This document shows positions 23,744 to 31,145 of a stretch of 51,388 bases of DNA, piece by piece (position 1 is the stretch's first letter; every line of letters begins with the position of its first letter). Source of the stretch: an uncultured Eubacteriales bacterium. Lineage in GTDB: Bacteria > Bacillota > Clostridia > Christensenellales > CAG-138. The notes under the pieces were generated by a model. That model saw only the letters and a program-made list of their open reading frames with translations. It was not told the DNA's origin and ran no database searches. The stretch covers positions 1 through 51,388 of the forward strand of contig CADACQ010000005.1 in NCBI GenBank assembly GCA_902786465.1, read 5' to 3'. Position numbers and translations under genes: made by a program.

Positions 23744-24828
23744 TACTGACCGATGACGCCGATGGTGACGCCGGTATAGTAGTGCAGGAGGATGGTCCTG
23801 TAGTCCGCCCCGTCGGCGGCCATGCCGTTGGCCCCGGCCTGGCTCATGCCCACCCCGTGGCCGAAGCCCTTGGTGCGGAAGATGACCTCGTCCTTCGTGA
23901 CCTCCACGGTGAACATGGCGCTGTCCAGACCGAATATCTTTCGAGCCGTCCGGCCGGTGACCGTGTCCTCGTTGAGCTGCAGCTTCTCCACCCGGCCGCT
24001 GGGATAGAGGGAGAGGACCTGCAGCTGTTCCTCCAGCTTCTCCTCCTCCATGTGGGCGTTTGGACGGGCGCCGTTGACCTTTTCCACGAAGGTGCCCCGG
24101 TGATACCGGACCTCCCCGGTCTGGCGGCTGCCGATCTCATGGGGGCTCTCCACGGAGCGCAGATAGGGGAAGGTGCTGCCGTATACGTTCTGGCTGTCCT
24201 CGGTCCAGCCCCCGGACGCGGCGTGATACATGGCGTTGATGGGCTTGCCGTTGTAGAGCATGACCTCCCCCGCCGTGTCCATGACCGCCTTGGCAATGAC
24301 GGAATACTTGTAGGTATATTTGTCGCCCCAGGACTTGCGGAGCTTGGCGTCGGACCGGAAGGTCTGGCAGCAGCTGCTGGAGGTGCACACGTCCGCGTTG
24401 GGGTTGGTCTTGCAGCCGCCGTGGCGGATGGAATACAGGGTGTAGGTCCGGGTGGCTACGGCCTGGGCCTTCATTGCTTCCATAGGATAGCTGGGCCCCA
24501 CCTCGCCGGCCACCACGCCCAGTACGTACTCTTCGAGGAGCATGTCCCGTATCTCGCCCTCGTCCTGCATGAAGACCTTTACATAGGTCTTGTGGACCTT
24601 GGTGAAGTCGATGTCCACGGGCAGGGGCGACCAGGTGGGCGCGGGGATGATGGGCTCCGGGGATTCCTTTACGGTGAGGGCGTCCCCCTCCGGCAGGGCG
24701 CAGGCACGGATGACCCCCACCACCAGCAGCACCACCGCCACCAGCAAGGCGGTAAGGCCCATGAGGATGGGCCAGTGGATGGTGTATACCTTCTGTTTTT
24801 TACGGGAACGCTTCTTCTTGGTACTCAT
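23740..24828 (-). CDS. spoIID: SpoIID/LytB-type sporulation protein (stage II sporulation protein D)
   Basis: The 362-residue protein has a basic N-terminus, one transmembrane helix (about 20-42) and a SpoIID domain: LEEYVLGVVAGEVGPSYPMEAMKAQAVATRTYTLY, MYHAASGGWTEDS, and RTKGFGHGVGMSQAGANGMAADG at the C-terminus. SpoIID is the lytic transglycosylase of the engulfment machinery (with SpoIIM and SpoIIP) in the mother cell. The CTSSSCCQ motif and the catalytic-type Glu in GEVG are present. A -10-like box lies 6 bp before the ATG and no ribosome-binding site is seen. It is strong evidence for endospore formation. Confidence 0.93.
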   Translation of the reverse strand: MSTKKKRSRKKQKVYTIHWPILMGLTALLVAVVLLVVGVIRACALPEGDALTVKESPEPIIPAPTWSPLPVDIDFTKVHKTYVKVFMQDEGEIRDMLLEEYVLGVVAGEVGPSYPMEAMKAQAVATRTYTLYSIRHGGCKTNPNADVCTSSSCCQTFRSDAKLRKSWGDKYTYKYSVIAKAVMDTAGEVMLYNGKPINAMYHAASGGWTEDSQNVYGSTFPYLRSVESPHEIGSRQTGEVRYHRGTFVEKVNGARPNAHMEEEKLEEQLQVLSLYPSGRVEKLQLNEDTVTGRTARKIFGLDSAMFTVEVTKDEVIFRTKGFGHGVGMSQAGANGMAADGADYRTILLHYYTGVTIGVIGQY

Positions 24829-24834
24829 GATATC

Positions 24835-24840
24835 ATTATA
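24835..24840 (-). promoter_or_regulatory. -10 box of spoIID, leaderless arrangement
   Basis: TATAAT on the minus strand (24840 to 24835) is followed by 6 bp and the spoIID ATG. Read with the two preceding bases it is CATATAAT, which also fits the sigma-E -10 consensus (CATACAAT-like) expected for spoIID. No clear -35 of either type. Confidence 0.5.
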
Positions 24841-24920
24841 TGCGTATATTTCCGCAGAATAAAGAGGAAATTGACGAACAAGCGGTAAACTTTCTTGATT
24901 CTATTGTCCCATTCCCCGCC

Positions 24921-24949
24921 TTGCAAGTTGTTTTTCCCTATGCTATACT
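24921..24949 (+). promoter_or_regulatory. Promoter of the dnaD-like operon, leaderless arrangement
   Basis: TTGCAA (24921-24926), 17 bp, TATACT (24944-24949), then 7 bp and the ATG at 24957. There is no Shine-Dalgarno sequence. Confidence 0.7.
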
Positions 24950-24956
24950 TCCCTAT

Positions 24957-26159
24957 ATGAACATACATTTTTCACCCGAGGCCCAAAAAAGAGAGCAGAC
25001 CCCGGTCGACAATCTGTTTTTCAGCGAATTCATGCCCGACGCCGACGGCGAGGCCGTGAAGGTGTACCTCTACGGGCTCATGCAGTGCCGCTACCCCTCC
25101 ATGGGGGACGTGGCCCTCTCAGAAGCCCTGGACCTGCCGGAGGGGGCGGTGCTGGCCGCCTTCGTCTACTGGCAGAGCAAGGGCCTGGTCCGCATCCTGA
25201 AGGATGAGCCCCTGGAGGTGGAGTACCTGACCGTGGAGCAGCCGGCGGCCACCACGGCGGTGCCGATGAAGTATCGATCCTTCGTCCGCGCCCTCAACGA
25301 GCTCACCGCCCCCCGCCAGTTCAACATGCGGGAGCTGGGCCATATCTACGACTGCCTGGAGGTCTTCCACCTGGAGGAGAAGACGGTGCTGGAGCTGGTG
25401 AGCCACTGCATGGAGGAGAAGGGCCGCCGGGTGTCCATCCAATATATCTCCACCGTAGCCAAGAGCTGGGCAGACGCGGGCATCATCACCTATGAGCAGG
25501 CCAGGGACTATATCGCCAACGCCATGGTCCGCAAGCACGGGGCCGCCGCGGTGCTGCGCCGCTGGAACAAGCGACGGCTGCCCACCCTGGACGAGATGAC
25601 CATGTACGATCGCTGGGTCCGTGACTGGGGCTTCGACGATGAGGCCATCCTGGCCGCCTGCCCCCGGCTCACCAGCACCTCCAGCCTGTCCTTCGAGGCC
25701 CTGGGAGATCGGCTTCGGGAGCTCTACGAGCAGAACAAGGTGAAGGCGGCGGACATCCAGGCGGACAGCGAGAGCATCAGCGACGAGAAGGAGTTCGCCC
25801 GCATGGTCTTCGCCCGCATGGGCAAGGTGTCCACCCCCACTCGGGACGACGTGCGGCAGCTGTCCGTGTTCCTGGAGGGGCCGGAGGGCCTTCCCCGGGA
25901 GGTGGTGCTGCTGGCCGCCGAGGAGTGCGCCGACGCGGAACGGCCCTTCGGGAAGCTGAAAAGCGTGCTGAAGGATTGGACGGAGCGCCGCATCCGCACC
26001 GTGGAGGAGGCGCAGAAGGCCCTGACGGAGCGGAAGGAGACCGCATATCCTGAGAATCGCCGCCGCAAGAGACGGGATACCTTTGCGAACTACGCCGAAA
26101 CCGGCGTTTCCCATGTGAACTTGGATGATATCGCCCTCACGTTGGATGACGAACTATGA
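24957..26159 (+). CDS. DnaD/DnaB-like replication initiation protein
   Basis: The 400-residue protein starts MNIHFSPEAQ. An N-terminal winged-helix-like part (about 25-75, YLYGLMQCRYPSMGDVALSEALDLPEGAVLAAFVYWQSKGLVRI) resembles DnaD. Two DnaB_2/DnaD C-terminal-type helical modules follow (FNMRELGHIYDCLEVFHLEEKTVLELVSHC...ISTVAKSWADAGIITYEQA, and PREVVLLAAEECADAERPFGKLKSVLKDW). A basic tail is present (RRRKRRDTF). Such proteins remodel DNA and help load the replicative helicase. The neighbour, a DnaC/DnaI-like loader, overlaps by ATGA, which fits. The ATG is 7 bp past a -10 box. Confidence 0.85.
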   Translation: MNIHFSPEAQKREQTPVDNLFFSEFMPDADGEAVKVYLYGLMQCRYPSMGDVALSEALDLPEGAVLAAFVYWQSKGLVRILKDEPLEVEYLTVEQPAATTAVPMKYRSFVRALNELTAPRQFNMRELGHIYDCLEVFHLEEKTVLELVSHCMEEKGRRVSIQYISTVAKSWADAGIITYEQARDYIANAMVRKHGAAAVLRRWNKRRLPTLDEMTMYDRWVRDWGFDDEAILAACPRLTSTSSLSFEALGDRLRELYEQNKVKAADIQADSESISDEKEFARMVFARMGKVSTPTRDDVRQLSVFLEGPEGLPREVVLLAAEECADAERPFGKLKSVLKDWTERRIRTVEEAQKALTERKETAYPENRRRKRRDTFANYAETGVSHVNLDDIALTLDDEL

Positions 26160-27064
26160 AAACTGATTTTGAAACATATTATGCGGACCTACGGCGCAGG
26201 GCCGTGCGGCAGTTGGAAACACGTCGACAGGAATGTACAGCTCTGGACCCGGCTTTCGCCGCATTGCAGGCAAAACGAAGCCGTGTCTTTCTCATGCCCG
26301 CTCAAGGCGCCAAGCTGACGCTGTCCACCCTTCGGCTGGAGGAGGAAGCGCTGCTCAAGCGGTACGGGTTGCCCAAGGACTATCTGCAGCCCGCGTATAG
26401 CTGTCCCCTGTGCCAGGACACGGGCTATGTGGGAAATCCCATCAAGAAAAAATGCGCCTGCCGTTTGAAGCTGGAACAGCAGGACCGGGTGGAAGCGGGC
26501 CGCATCAACGAAAGGGAGACTTTCGAACATTTCCGGGAGGACATATATCCCGATGAAGCATCGCTAAAGGAGGGGAAAACCATCAGTATCCTTTGTCAGC
26601 GATATGCCGACGCCCTTCCCTCCCCAAAGTATCCTCAACTGTTTCTGTTCGGAGAAGCTGGCCGTGGTAAAAGCTTTATGGGCAACGCCATCGCCGCCCG
26701 GGCTATCGAACATGGCATCGACACCCTGCGGCTCACCGCCTATCGGATGACGGAGGAGATCATGGAGGGCTTCTCCACAAACTCCTCTCCCCTGCTTCGA
26801 TTCAGCCGAGTGCCTTTGCTGGTGCTGGACGATCTTGGCACGGAGGCCATTATTCCTAACGTGACGAAGGAGTACCTGTTCGCCATCGTTGATCAGCGTA
26901 ACACAAGTCGATTAGCTACGGTCTATATCTCCAATCTGGATGATAAAGAGCTTACGAAAAGATACGGAGAGCGCATTGCTTCCCGTATCACGGACGCTTC
27001 CATTACCAAATCCATCCGATTCAAAGGAGAAAGCCTGCGCGGCGTCAAGGAGAAGAACCGCTGA
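26156..27064 (+). CDS. DnaC/DnaI-like helicase loader ATPase
   Basis: The 302-residue AAA+ protein has an N-terminal part with a zinc-binding pair (CPLCQDTGYVGNPIKKKCAC, about 82-101), as in Firmicute DnaI/DnaC-type loaders. The ATPase part contains Walker A GEAGRGKSF, Walker B LLVLDDLGTE, sensor-1-like TVYISN and an Arg-finger region RIASRI. It loads the replicative DnaB-type helicase onto DNA. The ATG overlaps the stop of the DnaD-like gene, and the stop overlaps rsmI by one base. The two initiation genes form one translational unit. Confidence 0.9.
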   Translation: MKTDFETYYADLRRRAVRQLETRRQECTALDPAFAALQAKRSRVFLMPAQGAKLTLSTLRLEEEALLKRYGLPKDYLQPAYSCPLCQDTGYVGNPIKKKCACRLKLEQQDRVEAGRINERETFEHFREDIYPDEASLKEGKTISILCQRYADALPSPKYPQLFLFGEAGRGKSFMGNAIAARAIEHGIDTLRLTAYRMTEEIMEGFSTNSSPLLRFSRVPLLVLDDLGTEAIIPNVTKEYLFAIVDQRNTSRLATVYISNLDDKELTKRYGERIASRITDASITKSIRFKGESLRGVKEKNR

Positions 27065-27882
27065 TGCTGTACTTGATCGCCACCCCCATCGGGAACCTGG
27101 GGGACATCACCTATCGGGCCGTGGAGACGTTGCAGGGCTGTGCCGAGGTCTGGTGCGAGGACACCCGGCAGACGGCCAAGCTCCTGAACCATTTGAGCAT
27201 CAAAAAGCCCCTGGTGAGCTGCCACGAATATACCCAGAAGGAGAAGGCCCCCCAGCTCTTGGAGAAGCTGAAGGCGGGGCTGGATATAGCTTACGTGTCC
27301 GACGCGGGCATGCCGGGCATCTCCGACCCGGGGGCCCTGCTGGTCCAGGCGTGTATCGAGGCTGGCCTCTCCTACACCGTCCTGCCCGGCCCCTCGGCAG
27401 TGCTGACGGCGGCGGTGCTCTCGGGGCTGCCCCTCGATCGGTTCACCTTCTTCGGGTTCCTGCCGCGGGAGGGGACGGCGCGAAAGAAGGCGCTCGGCGA
27501 CCTCGCCGCCTGCGGGGCCACCGCCATCCTCTACGAGAGTCCCCACCGGGTGAAGGACACCCTCCAGGACGTGCTGAACGCAGCTGGGGACTGCCCCTGC
27601 GCCCTGGTACGGGAGCTGACCAAGGTCCACGAGAGCTGCCAACGAGGTCTGATTTCAGAGGTTTTAGGGGTCTTGCCCGAGGAAGTCAGGGGCGAATGCG
27701 TGCTGCTGTTCCGCATTCCGCCCCGGACGGAGGACGCCCCCTCGGCGGACGAGCTGGACGCTTTGCTCCTGCGGCTCATGGACCATATGACCCTCAAGGA
27801 TGCAGCCAAAGAGGCCAGCGAAGCCCTGAAGCTCCCCAAGAAACAGGTCTACGCCCGAGCGCTGGAGCTGAAAAACGAGTAA
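27064..27882 (+). CDS. rsmI: 16S rRNA (cytidine1402-2'-O)-methyltransferase
   Basis: The 272-residue tetrapyrrole-methylase-fold protein has LYLIATPIGNLGDIT at the N-terminus, CEDTRQTAKLLNH, SDAGMPGISDPGALLV and LPGPSAVLTAAVLSGLP, the RsmI signature set. It 2'-O-methylates C1402 of 16S rRNA in the decoding centre. The C-terminal helical part (LKDAAKEASEALKLPKKQVYARAL) is family-typical. Its ATG shares one base with the preceding stop (TGATG). It is the last gene of the operon, before a strong terminator. Confidence 0.96.
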   Translation: MLYLIATPIGNLGDITYRAVETLQGCAEVWCEDTRQTAKLLNHLSIKKPLVSCHEYTQKEKAPQLLEKLKAGLDIAYVSDAGMPGISDPGALLVQACIEAGLSYTVLPGPSAVLTAAVLSGLPLDRFTFFGFLPREGTARKKALGDLAACGATAILYESPHRVKDTLQDVLNAAGDCPCALVRELTKVHESCQRGLISEVLGVLPEEVRGECVLLFRIPPRTEDAPSADELDALLLRLMDHMTLKDAAKEASEALKLPKKQVYARALELKNE

Positions 27883-27886
27883 ACGA

Positions 27887-27917
27887 AAAGCCTGCCGGAT
27901 CTCCGACAGGCTTTTAT
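27887..27917. terminator. Bidirectional terminator between rsmI and the 33-residue peptide gene
   Basis: AAAGCCTGCCGGA and TCCGACAGGCTTT form a stem with one mismatch, an A-run on one side and T-run on the other. It serves both convergent units. Confidence 0.9.
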
Positions 27918-27931
27918 CATGTCTTATGCGC

Positions 27932-28033
27932 TTACACTGCGGCGGCGATGCTGGCCACGATGGTGAAGATGAGGCCGATGACCATGAGCAGCGCCATAAA
28001 GATACACATCCAACGAACGAACCGGCTGTGCAT
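27932..28033 (-). CDS. 33-residue single-helix membrane peptide
   Basis: A short gene between the foldase stop and the terminator. It reads M-H-S-R-F-V-R-W followed by one long hydrophobic helix (about residues 9-32) and ends in AAAV-stop. GAGGAG lies 6 bp before the ATG, and the site overlaps the end of the foldase gene, whose stop is only 9 bp upstream. It has basic residues before the helix, so an N-in, C-out orientation is expected. No family is recognised. The ribosome-binding site, tight coupling and downstream terminator support a real small protein. Confidence 0.6.
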   Translation of the reverse strand: MHSRFVRWMCIFMALLMVIGLIFTIVASIAAAV

Positions 28034-28042
28034 GGTTGCTCC

Positions 28043-29272
28043 TCACTGGCCCAGCGCCACGGCGTTCAGCGTATCTTCGTCGATGACGATGTTGGCCTTG
28101 TCGCGCCAAGCTTCCATCTGCTCGGTGTAATAGTTGTTCTCAGCGTAGCTCTTGAGGGTGCTGTCGATGACGGATTTTACCTCCTCGTAGGGGACGATGC
28201 CGGTGGTCCCCTCCACCCGCTTCACGATGAAATAGGCGGTGGCGTCGTTGCCGTCGCTATCCTTTGTTTCGGCCTGGGCCAGTTCCACATCGCCAACGTT
28301 CATGTCCTTAGCCAGGTCATAGACGGAACCGTCGAAGGGGCTGTCGTGCTCGCCGATGGCCGTACCCTTGTCTGCGGCAGCCGCTTTGCCCACGCCGCTC
28401 TCGTTGTCATCGGAGGTGCGATAGGTCTCGAAGTCCTCGCCCTCCTGGATCTTGGTCAGGATGTCCTGAGCTTTTTCAGCGTCGGACAGCTGGATCACAT
28501 GGACGAAGAGGAAGTCCTCGGGGATGTAGAGGTAGGGGATGTCAGTGTATCCGGCAGCCAAATAGGAGACGTTCTGCGCATATGAACCCTCCGCGTAGGC
28601 GTCCTCGTAGTTGGTCTTGGCGTACTCGGCGTAGATGTCCTTCAGCTCCCCGTCGGTCACGTTCCGCTCGGCGTTGAAGTGCTCATGGATCTTCTCAGCG
28701 TAGGCTTCCGCCAGGGCGGCGTGCTCGTTGCGCTGCAGGAAGGTCTTCTGGTTGATGCCCATGTTGGAGAAATAGTTGGCCAGCATGGTAGCGGCGTAGG
28801 TGTCGGGATTCTGCGCGCCGGAGGACTTGGCGGTCTCCATGATCTGGTCCTTCAGGTTGGCCAGGGCGTCCTTGGCGGACTGGGCCACCGCGGATTGCTC
28901 CTCGGCCGTCAGTGTGATGCCCAGCTCCTTGCCCATCTGGATGAACGCCTCGTTTTCGATGAGGCTGTTGAGGATATCCTTTTTGAGATCGCGCATGCCC
29001 GTCTCAGAGGAAGTGTCGTAATACTTGCCGTAGCCGTAGTACATGGCGTACATGTTGTACGTATCGATATTGTTATAGTAGTTGCTCAGAGACGCGGCGT
29101 ATTCGTTCTTGGTGATCTTGGCCCCGTTCACCGTGGCAACGGCCTTGTTGCGGGTGAAGTAGTTGTCGCCAAAGGAATCCTTCCGAAGCAGCATGATGAG
29201 GCCGGCCGCCAGCACGAGGATCGCCAGGGCCACCGCAGCGATGAGCAGAATCTTCTTGGTTTGACGTTTCAT
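28043..29272 (-). CDS. Membrane-anchored PrsA/SurA-like foldase (peptidyl-prolyl isomerase family)
   Basis: The 409-residue protein has an N-terminal transmembrane helix (MKRQTKKILLIAAVALAILV...) without a lipobox Cys. A SurA/PrsA-type N-terminal chaperone domain follows (ATVNGAKITKNEYAASLSNYYNN...LIENEAFIQMGKELGITLTAEE). A parvulin-like part follows (FLFVHVIQLSDAEKAQDILTKIQEGEDFETY...FDGSVYDLAKDMNVGDVELAQ...AYFIVKRVE). It is expected to assist folding of exported proteins outside the membrane. The PPIase domain is divergent, so enzymatic activity is uncertain. It has a perfect sigma-A promoter and is followed by a 33-residue peptide gene. Confidence 0.82.
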   Translation of the reverse strand: MKRQTKKILLIAAVALAILVLAAGLIMLLRKDSFGDNYFTRNKAVATVNGAKITKNEYAASLSNYYNNIDTYNMYAMYYGYGKYYDTSSETGMRDLKKDILNSLIENEAFIQMGKELGITLTAEEQSAVAQSAKDALANLKDQIMETAKSSGAQNPDTYAATMLANYFSNMGINQKTFLQRNEHAALAEAYAEKIHEHFNAERNVTDGELKDIYAEYAKTNYEDAYAEGSYAQNVSYLAAGYTDIPYLYIPEDFLFVHVIQLSDAEKAQDILTKIQEGEDFETYRTSDDNESGVGKAAAADKGTAIGEHDSPFDGSVYDLAKDMNVGDVELAQAETKDSDGNDATAYFIVKRVEGTTGIVPYEEVKSVIDSTLKSYAENNYYTEQMEAWRDKANIVIDEDTLNAVALGQ

Positions 29273-29312
29273 GGTACTTTCCTTCTCCTGTTTTTTCTAA
29301 ACAATCTCGTGA

Positions 29313-29341
29313 ATTATAGTATAAAAGGCCGCCCTTGTCAA
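29313..29341 (-). promoter_or_regulatory. Consensus sigma-A promoter of the foldase gene
   Basis: TTGACA (29341 to 29336), 17 bp, TATAAT (29318 to 29313) on the minus strand. The -35 lies inside the loop of the terminator hairpin of the upstream operon. Confidence 0.9.
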
Positions 29342-29354
29342 TTCAAAGGCGGCC
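29321..29354 (-). terminator. Terminator hairpin of pgeF that contains the next promoter
   Basis: GGCCGCC (29354 to 29348) pairs with GGCGGCC (29333 to 29327) around a 14-nt loop, followed on the minus strand by TTTTA. The loop holds the TTGACA of the foldase promoter. Confidence 0.6.
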
Positions 29355-29375
29355 ACTTCACAGCTTTTTTCACGA

Positions 29376-30224
29376 TTATTCCATTTTCAGCCGCAGGAAA
29401 GCGGCCATGCCCCCCGTGCGGCCCTCCCGCCGGTAGGAATAGAGGTTCATGGTCTCCTGGGTGCAGACGCCCATGAGGAAGATATGCTCCGGCAAGACGC
29501 CCTGCTCCATGAACTGGCAGGCAGCCACCTGCCACAGGTCCACCGTAGGATTCCCCCGTCCGTTGACGCCCCGGAGAGGGCAGACGGGAAAAGCGGCCTC
29601 GAAGTCCTCGCAAACGTCCTCCCCCACCTCGAAGCACTTGGGGCAGATGGAGGGGCCTACGCCGCAGAGCATGTCCCGGGGGTCGGAACCATAGGCCTTT
29701 CGCATCTGGGCGATCACATTCCCGCCGATGCGTCCGAGAGCTCCCCGCCATCCGGCGTGGCAGAGGCCGATGGCCTTCTTGACGGGATCGAAGAAATAAA
29801 AGGCCATGCAGTCGGCGTGGCCAGTGATCAGCGTGACTTCCGGATCGTTGGTGATGAGGCCGTCGCAGGCCGGTAGACTCTCCCGGGTATAGCCCCGGCC
29901 CCGGTCCTTCCTGTCCACCTGCAGCACCGTGATCCCGTGCTCGTAGCTGTCCATGACCATGGAGTCCTCGGGGAACCCGGCCCCCCGGCTGAAGCGGCGG
30001 TAGTTCTCCATAACGTCGGCCCGCTCGTCGTGGGTGAAGCTCAGGTTGAGCCCCGTGAAGGGGGGCTTGCTGACGCCGCCGATCCGGGCGGAAAAGCCGT
30101 GGTCGATCTCGGGCCGCGCCGAAAAAGCAGGCAGGGTATAGATGCCTACGCCCCCCTGCTCCCGGTAGGTGTGCGCCACCTGGATGCGGCCGAATGCTTC
30201 TTGAAAGGATGGCCTGTCCATCAT
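29376..30224 (-). CDS. pgeF: Peptidoglycan editing factor PgeF (YfiH/laccase-like domain)
   Basis: The 282-residue protein has the YfiH fold motifs: HGFSARIGGVSKPPFTGLNLSF, LITGHADCMAFYFFDP (metal-binding His and Cys), GLCHAGWRGALGRI (His) and GPSICPKCFEVG. These three residues form the zinc site. PgeF prevents misincorporation of L-Ser for L-Ala in the peptidoglycan stem; the family also has purine nucleosidase activities. The ATG overlaps the nrdR stop (ATGA). Confidence 0.93.
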   Translation of the reverse strand: MMDRPSFQEAFGRIQVAHTYREQGGVGIYTLPAFSARPEIDHGFSARIGGVSKPPFTGLNLSFTHDERADVMENYRRFSRGAGFPEDSMVMDSYEHGITVLQVDRKDRGRGYTRESLPACDGLITNDPEVTLITGHADCMAFYFFDPVKKAIGLCHAGWRGALGRIGGNVIAQMRKAYGSDPRDMLCGVGPSICPKCFEVGEDVCEDFEAAFPVCPLRGVNGRGNPTVDLWQVAACQFMEQGVLPEHIFLMGVCTQETMNLYSYRREGRTGGMAAFLRLKME

Positions 30225-30685
30225 GCGCCGGCGTTCTCGTCCAAAAGCCGCTGCAGCTCCTCCATGAAGGTCTGGGTGTCCTTGAACTCCTTGTATACGG
30301 AGGCAAAGCGCACGTAGGCCACCTCGTCCACGGCCTTGAGCTGCTTCATGACCATCTCGCCCAGAGCCGCCGTGGAGACCTCGGAATCCAGGGAGTTGTT
30401 CACCTCACGGACGATCCGCTCCACCATCTGGTTCTGCACGTCCGTGGAGATGGGCCGCTTCTCGCAGGCCTTGCGGATGCCCGTGGCGATCTTTTCCCGC
30501 TCGAAGAGCTCCCTTCGCCCGTCCCGCTTGACCACCATGATGGGATTCTCCTCGATCCGCTCAAAGGTGGTGAACCGGCGTCCGCACTGGATGCACTCCC
30601 GGCGACGGCGGATGGCCGTGCTGTCCTCGTTGGGACGGCTGTCCACGACCTTGCTCTCCATGCTGCCGCAGTAACGACACTTCAT
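30221..30685 (-). CDS. nrdR: Transcriptional repressor NrdR
   Basis: The 154-residue protein has the zinc ribbon Cys3, Cys6, Cys31, Cys34 (MKCRYCG...CIQCGRRFTTFER) and an ATP-cone (MVVKRDGRRELFEREKIATGIRKACEKRPIS...). NrdR senses (d)ATP and represses ribonucleotide reductase genes. The length is standard and CGGAGG precedes the ATG. It is co-translated with pgeF. No reductase gene or clear NrdR box is in the window. Confidence 0.97.
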   Translation of the reverse strand: MKCRYCGSMESKVVDSRPNEDSTAIRRRRECIQCGRRFTTFERIEENPIMVVKRDGRRELFEREKIATGIRKACEKRPISTDVQNQMVERIVREVNNSLDSEVSTAALGEMVMKQLKAVDEVAYVRFASVYKEFKDTQTFMEELQRLLDENAGA

Positions 30686-30770
30686 TGGCTTGTCCTCCGA
30701 TGGCTAAATCATTACGAATAAAGTATAGCATTGTTTCCTCTGTGGATTCTGTAAACATGCTATTAACAAT

Positions 30771-31025
30771 TCATGCCGGATACTCCCTGAGATCCACCAA
30801 AATAACGTCCTCGCCGATCTTCTGGATGCGGCAAAAGGGGATGACGATGCCGTCCCGGGCCTTTAAAAGCCCCAGCATGCTCCTCTCCCCGGGCACGACG
30901 ATGGAGAGGATCGAGCCCGTGCACAGATCCAACTCCAGATCCGTCACACAGCCCAGCCGTCCTCCGTCACATATGTTGATGACCTCCTTGCACTTCAGGT
31001 CCGAAAACGTGGTCCTCAGCTCCAT
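30771..31025 (-). CDS. YlmC/YmxH family PRC-barrel protein
   Basis: This 84-residue protein matches the YlmC/YmxH family of spore formers: MELRTTFSDLKCKEVINICDGGRLGCVTDLELDL and the PRC-barrel ending VIPFCRIQKIGEDVILVDL. The family is annotated as sporulation-related and its biochemical role is unknown. AGGAAGGAGG lies 7 bp before the ATG. It is divergent from the metallophosphoesterase gene and upstream of nrdR on the same strand. Confidence 0.9.
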   Translation of the reverse strand: MELRTTFSDLKCKEVINICDGGRLGCVTDLELDLCTGSILSIVVPGERSMLGLLKARDGIVIPFCRIQKIGEDVILVDLREYPA

Positions 31026-31075
31026 AAGCGCCTCCTTCCTGCCTCAGTCTATGCGCTTCCGGCTCCTGTCAGAAC

Positions 31076-31104
31076 TTGACGAACGAAGCTAAAACAGGTA
31101 AAAT
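31076..31104 (+). promoter_or_regulatory. Promoter of the metallophosphoesterase gene
   Basis: TTGACG (31076-31081), 17 bp, TAAAAT (31099-31104). Confidence 0.8.
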
Positions 31105-31145
31105 AGCAGTGCTGCGAAAAAACGGTGGAAAGGAGATGGGTTCTC

